Positions 1 to 13,061 of a stretch of 64,000 nucleotides of DNA are shown here, piece by piece; position 1 is the first letter of the stretch; every line of letters starts with the position of its first letter. The position numbers and the translations under genes are program-made. The stretch covers positions 124,001-188,000 of the forward strand of contig BRXU01000049.1 of the NCBI GenBank assembly GCA_030267565.1, given 5' to 3'. Below the pieces are notes generated by a model, which was not told the DNA's origin, did no database searches, and saw only the letters and a program-made list of their open reading frames with translations. Origin of the DNA: Pleodorina starrii. Taxonomy: Eukaryota; Chlorophyta; Chlorophyceae; Chlamydomonadales; Volvocaceae.

Positions 1-139
1 GGCGTTACACGGGGTACACGTAGCCTGCATGGGGGACACGCTAACCTACCGTGAGTTTCACACCGCCGCTCCCATCGCGGCCGCCTGCTTGCGTGCGCTC
101 CTTCGTTCGTCCGTGCGCTCTTCCCCTGCAACCGCGCAG

Positions 140-2789
140 ACCAGCGCATTGCGCTGCTGGGCGCCATGCAGTCGCTGTTTGAGGCGTCCATGTACACCTT
201 TGTGTTCCTGTGGACGCCCGCGCTGTCGCCCGCCGGCGAGAAGATCTACCACGGCATGATCTTCGCCTGCTTCATGACGGCGTCCATGGCGGGCTCCTCG
301 CTGTCCGGCATCCTCATGAAGCGCTACAAGGTGAGGCCTGTGGAAATCCATATCCTCATCAAGCGCCAACCGCTCCCAGCGCCAGCAGACAGAGGGAGCG
401 GAGTGAGCGGAGTCGCGCGGCATGTGGGCGATGTTCGGGGCTGTGGGCATCGGGCGACTGCCAGCCAGCAGCGCGCGCACCTCCTGCTGATATGCGTGCG
501 TGCGTGCGCCTAGCTGGCGGTATTATTTTGTTGCCTTGGTCGGTGTGTGCCCGGTACCTGTACCTGTACCTCCAATGCGCGCTGCCCGCCTTCGCCGGCA
601 GGTCGAGACATACATGAAGTACGTGTTTGGGCTGTCTGCGATGGCGCTGTCGGTGCCCTTCCTCTTCAACGTCAGCATCTCCAAGGGTGGGTCGTCACAG
701 ACGCATGTTCAGCAAGCAGGCATGCTACCGGTACTTGAAGTGAAGCTCAAGCGCCTGACCTCCCCGAGCACGGGCATCTGAAACTTGCTCTCCATCGCCG
801 CCAAGGCGGCCAAATGGCAGTCCGTCCTCCGCTGGACGGCCCCAACCCCAAACCCTTGCCGCCGCCGACCACGGACGGACTTACACTCACCCATTTTCAC
901 GTGCTCTCGCTCCACAATCCGCCCACCGTATACGGTACTTTACGCGTATGCTCACTGCGCTATGCAGAGGTGCGCCGCCGGCTGGAGGAGACGACCCTGG
1001 CGAGGGGCACGGAAGCAGTTCACGGCATCAGCCTGGAGGGCCAGATCCAGCTGGTCGCCTTCTGCGTGTTTGAGGTGGGCGGGTGGGAACCTGTAAGCTA
1101 GTTTCCATAAGCCAGTTTGCAGTGTGCTAGTGTGCAAAGACGGACGCTGGGTCCCTCTTGTGATACTGAGTGGCCGGCTGCATGACGCGCGGTCCTCGGT
1201 GGTCTGCCAAGATTTCCGCTCCCTTGCTTCATGGGCGAACGAACGACGGGGCGGTCTCAACAGGCGGTTTCCTGACCCGCTCACAGCCAGCGTCGCGCAC
1301 CCATAATGCCGGCCTAGCCTTCCACCGCTCCCCTTCCCCCCCCATCCCGCTCCTGCTCTCCACCGCTGCCCTTTCCTCTCCATACCGCTCCCGCGTTTTC
1401 AGCCGGCCCTAACCTGTTGAAGTTGTTGCTGCTGTGGCCTGCTGCACACGCGGCGCAGGTGCTGGTGGGCATCTTCTGGCCGTCCATGATGACGCTGCGT
1501 GCTCGCTTCATCCCCGAGGAGACCCGCTCCACAATCATCAACATCTTCCGCATCCCCCTCAACCTCTTCGTCTGCATCATCCTGTACAACGTAAGGCGGA
1601 AAAGGGCGCGCAGCGGGTCCCTTCCATCCCTACGCCCTCTCGCACCCGGTCAGCCCGTCAGCTTGCCAACTCGGACTTTGTTCTGTCCCCCGCCCTCCAC
1701 CAGCCCTACTTCCTGCTGTCGTCGTGCTTCCCTCGCCCTCCGCCCACCACGCCCAACGGTCGTCCTCCCTCCACGCGGTTGTGCATGCAGGTGCACCTCT
1801 TCCCGCTCTCCGCCATGTTCGCGCTCTGCTCCACCTTCCTCTTCATTGCGGCGCTGCTCCAGGTGGGTGGGCCACTGAGATTCCGGGGCGAGCTGGTCAT
1901 CATCGTTGTTATGTGGAGTTGCCGGTTTGGCGTTGTCACAGACGTGTCGGTTGGGAGCGGGCCAGCGAGGGGGGCCGCATTGTGGCTTGCGTTGCGCGTG
2001 CTAGCAACCTGTGCATGGCAGCAAACGAAGGCTGGATCAATCAACGGAAACAGGCTTTGCCTTCGGCGCACAGCCGCACACGGAATAGAATTCAGTCGAA
2101 CCTAGCCGAGCTACTTTCCTGGGCACCTGAGCATGCAAGCGCAACCCTGAAAGCGCAACCCGAAAGGTTTCCTGCGTAAGCCTTTCGGTTTGACTATAGC
2201 ACTGCTTGCGCACCCGCCGAGCCATGGTCCAACGCGGGCATTCAAGCCAAGTCGAAGCGGGTGTCCCATGCGCTTGTGTTCCCAACCAGCTTTAGCTCGA
2301 GCTCGCTTGCTCATTCCAGCCAACCACTTCGTGTTCCTAAGCTTTGCCGCTATGATTTGCCGCTCAGAGCCGTCTGGAGCGACTCATCATCGTTAAGCCT
2401 GAGCCAGCATATACGGCCTCGTGCTGAGGCACAGTTCGCGCCGACGGGCGCGACCATGGCGTGTGTCCGGCGCCCGCACGCGGTGCACCCACCACACGCG
2501 GCGGAATGCGCACCTTGCGCCATCGTGTCGGATCACCGTATTGAGTCACCGGCACCAGCCTTTGCACGAGGCCATCTGCCGCTGTCACGGCGCTAGGCGC
2601 CGCCCCGACCCATGGGTCAGCCACGTCGTTATCGGTCCCTTCCAACGCTTTCCCCCGAGCGCCTCGCCTTGCTCCACCAACGCCCAGATGCGACTGGAGC
2701 GTGTCATCCACGACAAGCCGGTAGTCACGCCGGCCAAGGGCGAGCAGGAAGCCCTGCTCGGCGGCAATCCTTCGGGCGAGGCCAAGTGA
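140..2789 (+). CDS. MOT2: Molybdate-anion transporter, MFS superfamily (C-terminal part)
   Basis: Partial gene; its 5' exons lie left of the window. Exons I place: 140-330, 602-686, 968-1074, 1459-1590, 1791-1862 and 2688-2789 (stop TGA), all joining in phase. The encoded stretch runs IALLGAMQSLFEASMYTF, FVFLWTPALSP, then a helix with SSLSGILMKRYK, then GIFWPSMMTLRARFIPEETR and IINIFRIPLNLFVCIIL. This is the C-terminal half of the MFSD5/MOT2 family, including the conserved 'F-E-x-x-x-x-x-F-V-F-L-W-T-P' helix and the 'R-x-x-x-I-P-E' loop. The family imports molybdate at the plasma membrane for molybdenum-cofactor enzymes. The tail ends in a hydrophilic stretch with LLGGNPSGEAK. An Ala/Gly/Arg-rich open frame at 2793-3389 follows the stop and is probably 3' UTR. 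Family assignment is from remembered similarity; substrate is inferred. Confidence 0.88.
2607..2618. repeat. GACCCRYGGGTC palindrome (AT core)
   Basis: Perfect 12-bp palindrome in the last intron of MOT2, 70 bp before the final exon. One of 14 exact copies of GACCC-RY-GGGTC in the window. Confidence 0.95.
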
Positions 2790-5164
2790 CTCGTGGCCGG
2801 GCGGCCGCCTTCCGGTGCTGTCTCGGCCAGTGGCGAGCGCGGCTCCATGGATGCTGGGGCCGGCGCCGCGGCTGCGGATGGTGCCGGTAGCGGTTTTGGA
2901 GCTGGGATGAGGAGGCGGCCGTCCGGGACTTCAGGGGCAGCTGGTGGAGGTGGCGCTGCGTTTGAAGGAGCAGCAGCGGCCGCAGAACCGGCGGGAGCTA
3001 CGGAGCATGGAGCCAGTGGATCAGAGGGGTTCATAACGGCAGCATCGCGGCAGCTGCGCTCAACGACACCGACCCGTGGGTCGGCAGGCGTATCGCCGGG
3101 GCGGGGCCGGCGTGCTTCGTCTCCAACTTCGACGCACAGGAAGCGCGCGGCGCAGGGCACACGAGCGCAGCGGGGCACCGCATCGCGCACCTCCTCGCCG
3201 GATACGTCGCCGCAGCGGGGCAGGCCCGGCGGCCAGGGTCGTGGGCGTCAACAACAGTTGTCGTCGCCGCCGCAGCCGCAGGCGCCGCAGCCGTCTTTGT
3301 CAGGCGCAAGCGTGATGGAGGCGCACACATCCTCGCCTGCGGTGCGACGAAGCCCGCGGCTTTTGGCCCGCTCGCAACAGCACCAGTAGTAGGGAATCTT
3401 AATAAGATTTGTCGAGTTGTGTTGTTTGGACGGCTGCATTTCGGGGCACGAGGCCGGACAAGGTAGTGGCTTGACGGCCATCACGCGAGGTGTGCATGTG
3501 TGTGTTGCATTGACGGCTGTGAGTCATTTCGAGGCCGATGGTAAGGGAGGGCGGCTGTACCACCCGAAGGGGCAACGTTGGGAACATCGTGAGTTGGCTC
3601 CAGTCGTCGACACCGGGGCTGTTGAGGGGTTGGCGTGGGTTGTGAGAAGACGCGCGGCTGCATACGGCGCCTGAAGGCATTGTGCATACAGTTGCCCTAG
3701 CCCAGCACATGGTTTCGTTGCTGTTCCGTTGGCGTGTTGAAAGATCGACACGGAAGCGGCGTATGGCCGCTTTCCCCTCGCAAATTGTTCGACGAGATGC
3801 ATGTTCGGATACATTTGGGGAGCGGTGCTACCGCACTGGCTTTGTCTTCGCACACTGGCTGTTTACGTGGCCCGACAATACCGTGGTCGCTTGTGACTCG
3901 CTATAATGATGCCTCAGACACTGTTGCGGGTCTTGGTACCCACAGAGCTTGATAGTGGCTGCTGAACGCAAGCTATCGCGGCTTCTGTGCCCGTAAGGTA
4001 ATTTCGCCCGTGCTGTTTACCAAGGCCAAGGCAAGCAATGGCCTGTCGCCTGCTTGCGGGGACGAAAGCGTGACGGGCGCCAGGCTGCAACATACTCTGT
4101 GAATAGCCGCCCGCACTAGACAAGGGACGTTCGCTCGTTGGTGCCTCTGGTCCTCGCTCGATCGTTCAGCCAAAGCCTTACATCCTGTCTCACTCCTGGG
4201 CAGAATACTTTCATGAGTCCGACCGGCCATGTGAACATCAGGGACGTCAGGAGGGACGTCATTGCCATATTCCCTTCCTGCGCTTGTACCACCTCGCGCA
4301 GCACAGCATGTCTCGTTACGTCACAGTGCTGCAAAAAGGAGCAGTTTTCAACGAATGACACACTTCTGCTTGTTTCGATGCGCAGTTGCTCGCCGTTTCG
4401 GTCCGCCGTGCTCCCATATCTGCACCTGCAAATTGTCGCGCGTACACTAATCTCGGGTGAAGGAGACTAATGTACGAACTAGTTCTCCACCCGGCCAAAA
4501 AAGATATATGAAGTACCCTGCCCATGAGTGAGACAGGATGCGCGGCCGGCCGCACGAGCGAGCGAAGGCCGGAGCGCAAACTCGAGCCAACTAACTGACA
4601 CTGACTCATAGAGTGACCAGAGTGAGAAAGGCCGTAAGTGCCTACAAGTACCTACAGACTGCAATATATAAGCCGATACATGGTTCTAATGGACATATGT
4701 GCTATGATTTCCCGCTAATCAATCCTTGACGCAACACGCAAGTTTAGTCAGTTTTTCCGAGTACAATCACAAACACTGGTTTATACGCGTGGACAGTATA
4801 AATTTTAACACATTGTCATAGAAATTGCTTTTCGACGGCGGCTTCTGTCCTCGACTCATAAGCCGACGCGGTCGCTGCCTCTGACTCGGTTAAGCCCTGT
4901 TAAGCCGTGAGCCGTTGAGCTAGCAGCCTAGCACTGTTGAGCCTTGAGCCACCGTTGAGCACGTCTTATCAATCAGCCAAGCTTAAGGTCAAGACATTGG
5001 ACTGCCATAGTCGGCTTTGGGAGCAAGGGTTGAAGACAACCCTATTCGAGGACAACCCCTCCATCGCGGTAAGGTGCGACTGCACCTGCTTGCCAATGGC
5101 CAGACACTGTAAGTAATATCGCACGGCAATCTCTGATCTCCTCCCTTGCGCAGCGATAGCGGAA
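2790..5164. other. Intergenic region: MOT2 3' flank and promoter side of the transporter gene
   Basis: No convincing gene. A GC-rich stretch at 2793-3389 is open on both strands (198 aa forward; 201 aa reverse at 2585-3190) but has only low-complexity Ala/Gly/Pro/Arg composition. It most likely belongs to the MOT2 3' UTR. Composition becomes less GC-rich after about 3400, as expected for spacer and promoter DNA. I see no TGTAA signal close to the MOT2 stop. One copy of the GACCCRYGGGTC palindrome lies at 3071-3082. Confidence 0.5.
3071..3082. repeat. GACCCRYGGGTC palindrome (GT core)
   Basis: Copy of the 12-bp palindrome in the MOT2 3' flank, 464 bp after the previous copy. Confidence 0.95.
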
Positions 5165-8100
5165 ATGAAGGGTTTCTTTTCCAGCCTCGCGGACGACGGC
5201 AGGGCGTTGATTACGAGCGCAGCGTGGGGATTCAACGCAGATGATTACATTGGAGTTCTGCGGAAGGTAAACTGCTTATTTACAGAGGCGACAAACTTGC
5301 AAGGGCTTCAGGCCGCTGACATTCTCGGGACCATGGGCGTCTCCTTGCCGACTTCGCAGTACCCTCAAGTTGCGCGGAGACGCGTATGAAAAATAAAGAC
5401 GACGGAGGATATGGAGATGGATGCCGCAGAAAAGGTGCGACGCTTGCAGTTGGGTGCAGCTTGGCGTGCCTGACCTGTCTGGCCCAGTGTTACACCCTGA
5501 CAGGCTGTGACGCTGCCGTCGCACACTTTCCTAGGACACAGCCTGCGCTGTCTAGCCCGCACTCCCTACCACTTGCAAAACAATCGATATGTTTCAGCTC
5601 GGTGCACGTCGTGATGGCGGTGCCGTACGTCGGCTGCCGACTTCGTACCCACAGGGTCCGCTGAAGCGCAGCCTCGGGCCACTTGGCTTGACCGCTGTGG
5701 GTGTCGGTCTGATGCTGGGAGCCGGTAAGCATCACGAGAAGACTTGGGTGGGTTCCGTTCCGTGGCTGAAAAAGCGATAATGCGGTGGGTATACGCCCCA
5801 AGGTTTCGACCAGACCTAAGAGCCCCGCCTAGGGCCGCCCCGCCTTGAGCCGCCGAAAGCGTTTAGTCGTCCCACCCCGAAGGAACTGCCCCTCCCTCTC
5901 TTCCCCGCTCGCTGCCCCTCCCCGCTCACTGCCCCTCCCTCTCTTTCCCACCGAGCTCTCCGCCCCGAACACAAACATACAGCACTGTGTAGGAACTGCA
6001 GCGCACACCTGCCCCCTTCCCCGCTCATCGCTCGTACTGCTGCAACCGCTCGGTTTGTACGAATGCTGCAGCCATGTCGGCTGTGCTCTTGTCCGCGACA
6101 TCCGGCTGAGCATAAGAGAACTGCCAGCATCCCCGTGTAACGACCACCAACTAACACGGCGCATCTTTCCCGTCTCATACCGTAACCCTACTTTGGCCGC
6201 TGGTAGGCATCTTTTTAACGCCCGGGCAGATTGCTGTGGAACACACGGGGCCAGCGGTGTGCATCGCCTACGTAGTTGCTGTAAGTACGACAGGGCGGTC
6301 TTCTTGTACGGTATCCGTACCGTGCCGCGTTCTTTGAACTGAGCACCAGCCGGCATGCAGAGTAATCGCGAGCCTTGATTGAAAGGAGGCATGTTCCTCG
6401 CGCCTTTGATGACCCATGGGTCACCGGCCACAAGTAAATCCCCATCTACTTCCCAAGCGGGCCTAAGGACGGTCCGTACTACGCCCCGCCTGCCCCCCCC
6501 CCTTACCTCGGGACATCGTGTTATCGCAAACTTAATCCATCCATCCACACACACGCACACACGCACACACGCACACACGCACACACGCATGCCTACATGC
6601 CCACATGCCCACATGCCCACATGCAGGCCATCAGCGCTTACCTCTCGTGCTTCTGCTACTCGGAGTTCGCTGTAGACATGCCGCTCGCCGGAGCCGCGTA
6701 AGTAGTACGGCAGATTTTGAGTACGACAGTTTGTAAGAAAATGGGAGTACGACAATTGGGACATTTGGCGGTGCCATGAGGCGCATGGGGCGCTGGACGA
6801 CACTTCTGTGCGTGGATGTGCGCATCGTGCTGGGCCAAGCTGGCGTGCTGGGCCGGGGGCCGTGCCAAGGGCCGGGGGCCGGCAGTCACCGCCAAGCCGC
6901 GCTGGCTTCCAAGGCCGCCCACCAACTCGCATAATTTCATACAGGATACAACCGACTCTCTTGCTTTGCTTGACGTAACAATCTGTGTCTCCTTTGGGTC
7001 TCCCACTGCAGCACAATTCATGCGCAAACACTTGTGTATTGCACGTGCACGTGTCGTATCCACAGATGCACCCGCCCACCCGCCCGCCCTGCAGATACAA
7101 TTATATCGCGGGAACGTTGGGCGAGTTTGTTGCGTGGTGGGTATGGTAATGAAAGCACGATTGGGGCAAATGGGGTCGGGTTTTAGGGTTTTAGGGTTTT
7201 TTGAACACAAGGACAGTCCGGCAGGCGGGACAGCAGCTGGCGCGGAAGAAGGGCGACATCCCCCTGCTGTTGCGAACTGCAAACCTCCTCTCTCTCCTTC
7301 AGCAGCCGCTGGAAGGCCATGACTCGATGACCGCGGGTCTGCCGGCATCTGTCTGCCAGTCGCTCGCACAGCCAGCGCTGCGGGCCGGGCTGGGGGGCTT
7401 TTGCTGTTGAGCTGTCCCTTTGATGCCGCCATCCTTGCTGAATAACCGCTTGCGCTGCCGTACTGGCTGGTAACACACAACGCCATTGCCACCCACCATC
7501 GTCCGTGTTCCTCGCCCGCCGCGACCCTATTCCTCCCTCCCTCCCTCCCTCCAGGGTCGTTGTCAGCAATCTGCTGTTTGAGTACATCCTGGCAGACGCG
7601 GCCGTCATCCGGGGCTTCTCGCCGTACTTTGCCGTACTTTTAAACCTGGTATGTACGGCAGTCAACGACGGCAGCTCTAGGTGGACGCCAGGCGTGTGCG
7701 TGCGTTACGCGTTCGGCCTGCTTGCTTCCGGCGGCGGTCGTCGTCCCCCTATAGTCCCCCTTGCTCGTGTTCAGATAGGTTGCTTCTGTTGCTTCCATTA
7801 CTGCTGGCTGCTTGTGGCAACCTCCCCGGTGCGCGGGTAGTGGCACCTGAATGAATCCGCGTGTGGCTGCGGCTTCGTGGGGCGGTCCCGCAGCCGGGGG
7901 ATTTCTTCCTCTACAACTACACCGCCGGCGGAACCACCTACACGATCGACTGGTGAGAGGGGCGCAGTCGCTTCTTGTGATCTTGCTACGGTGCTGCTTG
8001 CTACGGTGCTGCTTACTACGGTGCTACGGTACTTACTTACCACGGTGCTTCTGGCTGTGTGTCATTGTATGTGTGGCTGTGTGACTGTGCGACCTGTAGT

Positions 8101-11100
8101 CAGTCAAATTGGATCCGCCGCCCGTAGGGGATCCCGCCACAGGAGGCTTCGTTGCTACCAGATGCCGCAAATTCACTCCACGCGACTCTGTACCGGCCAC
8201 AGCAAATGAGCCAAACCCACCGCGTAGTGCGTGAATCTTCACCGAGAGCGAAAGGGGAGCGAAAAGGAGATCCTGCCTTCCAAACTGCCCCACATACATG
8301 CAATCGTGCACGGGTGGTTTGGGTTTGGGCGGCGCACGGCGGCTCCTGGGGCTCCACCTGGACCGTTACCCACGACTGTTTTTCGGCAGCAGAGGTTGGA
8401 TGCTCGCCCAAGTGCTCGTCCAACGGACTCCCACGCAAGGACTGGGTTTCGGAACCCCAACGTTACCGCTAGACGTTATCCCCAAGTTCCCGACTCTTAT
8501 CTCGTTTCTCGCTTGCAGGTGGGCCTTTGGCCTGACCCTGGCCATCACTGCCGTACTGGCCCTTGGCGCCAAGGAATCCACCACCGCCAACACCATCATC
8601 ACCATCATCCACGTCGTCATTATGGTTTTCATCATCATCGCCGGATTCTCCAAGGCCGATCGTAGCAAGTGAGGCAGCCGGTGCTGGCCGGCAGTTAATG
8701 CGTGCCAGGCGCCCAGGCCACGCACCAGGCCACCAGGCCACCAGGCCACGCACGCGCGGGGCCGACTCGGCAGCCGCTCACGGCCAGTCGGTCGCAGCAT
8801 TCCTGATGTCAAGTCATGTGTGGACTGTACATTAGGATTCGAGCCTCTAGACGACGAAAAACCCGTCGCTTGCGGCCCCTCCGTTCTGCTGCCTCTGTTG
8901 CGGCCGCGGCTGCGCGTGGCTGACCGCTCCCTACCCGCCCCCTCCCCCCCGTTCACGGGCTCCGGCCTATACGTGGATACATCCCCCCCCCGCCGACCGA
9001 TCCGCCGCCCTCCGCTGCTCCGTCCCGCCCGGGCTGCATGGGCGGTCGTGTGTGTGCATGCAGCTTCGAGCCCTTCTTCCCGCAGGATCACCCGGACCAA
9101 TGGAAGGAGGTGAGCGAGATAGAGATGGAGGTTTTCAGGGTTTCAGGGTTTTAGGGACTAAAGGAAGGAGGTTGGACATTGAGGTGCAGCGCGCGATTCT
9201 GAACGAATGCACGCATCCATCGGCCCCCAGCAGCAGCTTACCCCAGCCAAGTACCGTCACTAGATGACGTCATGCCGTCGTTTCCGTAAAACCATTTGCG
9301 CACTACCTTCCCTCCATTTGCCTTCTCTCTGTCTTTGCTCCAACCTCTACTTGAGACGAGCGACGGACCCGTTGACTAGGCGCTTGCACACCCTGGACTG
9401 ACCGTTGTTCGTTTCCCGCGTTAGTTGGGCCGCCCTCTTCACATGACGACTTCCTTCATTGCGCGCCCGGTGGAATCTGTGCCCGCGCGCCTCCCGAGTC
9501 CTGACCTCGCCGTCGCACCTCCGTATCTCCGTGTACTGCCGTACGACAGATCTTTAACGGCGCTTGCATAGCGTTCTTTTCCTATATCGGCTTCGATGCC
9601 GTCGCGACCGCCGCCGAGGAGGTTGTCGACCCTTCCCGGTGAGAACGGGAACGGGGGTTGCAATACGGGGTAGCATGAATGCAGGCCGCCCCTTAGTTCT
9701 CACCGCCACGGCGAAGCATGAAGGCAGATTTATTAATTAGAGAGGAATGCCAGGCCGGAGGCCGCCCCTCAGTTCTCACCGCCACAGACTCCAGGGTCGG
9801 CCCCGGAGGCCCCTAAGCCAATGAGCCAGCGTCGTCATTCATGGCGAGCCGCAATCAACCAACCAACCAACCAACTAACTAACTAACCAACTGATCGCGC
9901 ACTTTTGCAACCTCCGGCGCGCCAGGATCTACCTCCGCACCCGACCTCCTCTGCCCACGCACGCCCCACCTGCCACTGGCCCGCTTCTAATGATCCGCGC
10001 CCGACCATTGGCCGCACCTGGCTTGACGCCTGATCTCCCTGACCCGGTCTCCCTGGCTTTTGACCTGGTCTTGACCTGGTCTGAGCTGCTGACCCGTGGG
10101 TCGGTCCCAAGCTTTCAACCCATCACACATACACGCACGCACGGGCGCACTCTCGTTCACGCTGCAGCACACCTCATGCGTTCAACCGTCCACAGGGCAA
10201 TGCCCGTCGGCATCCTCGGCTCTATGAGCATCGTGAGCGTCATCTACGTCCTGATGTGCGTGGTGCTGTGCCTGATGGTGCCGCGCCAACACATCAGCAA
10301 GGACGCCACCTTTGCCGTCGCGTTCGAGTACGTGGGACTGCCCTGGGCCAAGTACGTGGTGGCGCTGGGCGCTCTGCTCGGTAAGTCCGCAGGTCGAGTG
10401 AAACTGTATTAAAACCCGAATGATTGCGTTATAATAAGGTTAAGAAGTTACCCACACCCGCCCCGCTCCCCCCGCTCTCCCTCTGCCCCGCTCTCCCCCT
10501 GCCTCCATCTGTCCCGCAGGCATCGTCACCGGCGTCATGATGGGAATCTACGCGCCCGCCCGCATCCTGACCAGCTGCTGCAGGGAGGGCATGCTGCCGC
10601 CCGTCATGTCGTGGGTGGGGCCCCGCCAGACACCCTGGGTGGCCACGTGGTAAGTGGGTTGGTTGGAGCTCTTGGATTGGCGGTTGGTTGCTTGGTTCGT
10701 TGGTCGACGTCCGTTGGTTCGGTGGTTGGCTGGTGGTCGTCATAAACTCGTCTACGGTGGCTGTCCATGCTTGTCCATCTAGCTAGCCATGCCATCTGTG
10801 CGTGTCTGTGTGTGTGTGCTGGTTCACGGTGCGTTTCTGTCCCTCGCTTGCCATGCCGATGCGATTGACCCGTGGGTCGGTCGGCGCGCGTCTGTGCCCG
10901 CAGGATCATCGGCATCTGCGTCGCGGTCATTGCGCTGTTCACCGACTTTGCCCACCTGACTGACATGGTGTCCATCGGCACGCTGATCGTGTTTTGGTTT
11001 GTGGCCGTGGCCCTCATCTGGCGCCGGATGCACGTGCCGGGTGAGTAAACAGTACAGTAAACAGTACGGCGGGTACGATGTACGGCACGATTTACAATGT

Positions 11101-13061
11101 GCGACGGATGACTTCTCGCAGGAGCTTCTCGCTCGCCATCTCGAGCTCTGGACAGCAACAATTTATTATAAAATAAAAAGCCCATAAAACCCTACTTGAT
11201 AAGATCATCTCTTGTCAAACATCCACGCAACAGGCGCCCCCAAGACGCTGCTCCGCTGGGCCAACCAGCTGCTTCATCTCTTCGCCATGATTGGCTTTTC
11301 CCTGGGGTTCGTGTTGATCTGGACGCTGCCCATCTACAACACCGTCGACGGCGTAGAGGGCAAATGGAAGGACCAGCAGTACAAGTGGCTCATCGGGCTG
11401 GCGGTGCTGTGCGCTGCAACGCCGCTGTCCATGTTCCTCTTCTGCAAGCCGGTATGTACGTACGTACGTACGTCAATTGGTAGATACGTTTGCCGTAGTC
11501 GGATGCACGGCGCATCCGGTGTCCTCCCGCCCTTCCTATCCGGTGCCGTACACTCAAGGCACAACCTCTTACCGTGTAGTACAGTAGTAGTGCAGGAACT
11601 ACGTAATAATCTGCCTGGTAGGCGCGGAAGCCCGCCTGCTGCCTCGCTCAAGGTCCCTTCGAATTCCCTCAGCACAACGGAACAGCCAAATGAGGACCGA
11701 TGTGCACGTACCCACTCACCCAGGGCATCCGTGTATTCGCACCTCCTCGATCGCGCCCGCGCCCGCGGCTGCCTGCTGCGCTCGTCGTCCCTAAGCCCCA
11801 CGCACACGCATCCGCGCGCCTGCCGCCGCGTCTGGTCGTCCGGTCGTCGTACCTCCCAGCAGGCCGTCGCTAACGCCGTCTCCGTCCCTCCGCTGCGGTG
11901 TCTTACTACCTTGTCTCTACCGTATCTTGGCCTCCCACGCAGGCCTACATTCCCTCGGGCTACAAGGTCCCCCTCTACCCGCTGATCCCCTGCGCCTCCA
12001 TCTTCATCAACACGTTCCTTCTCGGACAGCTATCGATGGAGTCGTACCAACGGTACGAACCCGCCGGTGCCGCACAGCGGGGCCGGCTCTGTACGGCAGA
12101 GGGACTTAGGGTTTTGTGGGTTTGGGGGCTCATTATTCCAATCAACAGCTCCTGTGCGTCCCTGCGTGTGGAACGAAGGGGAGGATGGAGGCGGAGGAAT
12201 GAACAAGTCCTCGCTCACCGCACCAACACCAACACCAGGATTCATCCACTGTATATATGTCGTCCTCCCGCCCATCTTTACCGACATCTACATCGGAACA
12301 TTGCGCGCGTCTCCCCCACAGATTTGGCTGGTGGACGCTGGGCGTGACCCTGCTGTACTGTGTGTACGGCATCTTTGCGGCGCAGGTCAAGGACGACAAG
12401 ACGTAAGTACGGCAATCACACGCACGCTGGTGTGTATTATTGTCTGCGCTGGCGCCAGGGAAATACCGTACATATATGCGATGTGCCCCTATCTAGTGAC
12501 ATGACACAGCAAACGCCCGCCGCGCTGCTGCCTTGCTGCCGTTCTACGCTACTACCGGTACATCGATGCAATCTGGCAACTAGAAAGTCAAAGCTGACTC
12601 ATCTCAGTATCGTGGAATAGCGTAAGACATCGGATATATATATAGAGATATATATATATACCGTTTGTTGTACTCGTCGTGATTTTGGTTAGGGTGCCGT
12701 TCCTGCACATGCCCTTACTACTTTGTCCGCCGGCTCCGTCTACCGTCTCACCACGCATCGCAGCAGTCAACGACGCGATGGGGATCCCAGCAAGAATGAC
12801 CACGACTGCGAGTTGGTCGCGGCGGACTGCTGCAGGGCCGCTGCTGGCGGCAGCCAAGGCAGCTGCCGCTGCAAGGTCGTCGGTGCACGCGACGCTTCCC
12901 TCAAGGTCGCGGAGCTCGAGCTGGCGGCATCGGATCCCTGCCTGCTGACAGCGGATCGTGTGGGCAGCAAGGTCATGATTGACATGGCGGCGGCGGCGGC
13001 GGTGGCGACGGCGGTGGCGCGGGCGCCATCCGACGACTCGAGTGCGGCCGGGGCTACGTAA
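5165..13061 (+). CDS. Cationic amino-acid transporter (CAT family, APC superfamily)
   Basis: Predicted 651-aa polytopic membrane protein in 17 exons: 5165-5266, 5655-5724, 6207-6280, 6627-6697, 7095-7136, 7555-7648, 7894-7952, 8519-8668, 9064-9109, 9550-9638, 10196-10380, 10520-10649, 10904-11040, 11234-11451, 11943-12052, 12322-12402, 12764-13061. All junctions are GT-AG and in phase. Core motifs in order: LKRSLGPLGLTAVGVG followed by GAGIFLTPGQ (helix 1, substrate-binding GAG), FCYSEFAVDMPLAGAAYNYI, TLGEFVAW, then FFSYIGFDAVATAAEEVVDP, the signature of CAT transporters. A C-terminal domain with FGWWTLGVTLLYCVYGI also matches. The last exon adds an Ala/Cys-rich hydrophilic tail. The family moves Arg, Lys or other amino acids across plasma or vacuolar membrane; substrate and membrane cannot be read from sequence. 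The first exon (MKGFFSSLADD) is the least certain part. Confidence 0.88.
6411..6422. repeat. GACCCRYGGGTC palindrome (AT core)
   Basis: Copy in intron 3 of the amino-acid transporter, between exons 6207-6280 and 6627-6697. Confidence 0.95.
6547..6624 (+). repeat. CACACG-type microsatellite plus ATGCCCAC repeat
   Basis: About five CACACACG units are followed by ATGCCCAC units running into the acceptor of transporter exon 4 (exon starts at 6627). Simple repeat inside an intron. Confidence 0.9.
7181..7200 (+). repeat. Telomere-like TTTTAGGG x2 in an intron
   Basis: Two tandem TTTTAGGG units plus TTTT, 44 bp inside the transporter intron that starts at 7137. Matches the telomere unit of Chlamydomonadales. 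Confidence 0.9.
9131..9156 (+). repeat. Degenerate telomere-like repeat in an intron
   Basis: Three degenerate units (TTTTCAGGG, TTTCAGGG, TTTTAGGG), about 20 bp after the transporter donor at 9110. Confidence 0.75.
10091..10102. repeat. GACCCRYGGGTC palindrome (GT core)
   Basis: Copy in the transporter intron 9639-10195, about 95 bp before the next exon. Confidence 0.95.
10867..10878. repeat. GACCCRYGGGTC palindrome (GT core)
   Basis: Copy in the transporter intron 10650-10903, 25 bp before the acceptor. Confidence 0.95.

Noticed and set aside
2585..3389. Opposed long frames on both strands after MOT2
   Set aside because: Low-complexity GC-rich composition with no motif and no splice sites joining to another exon; most likely 3' UTR.
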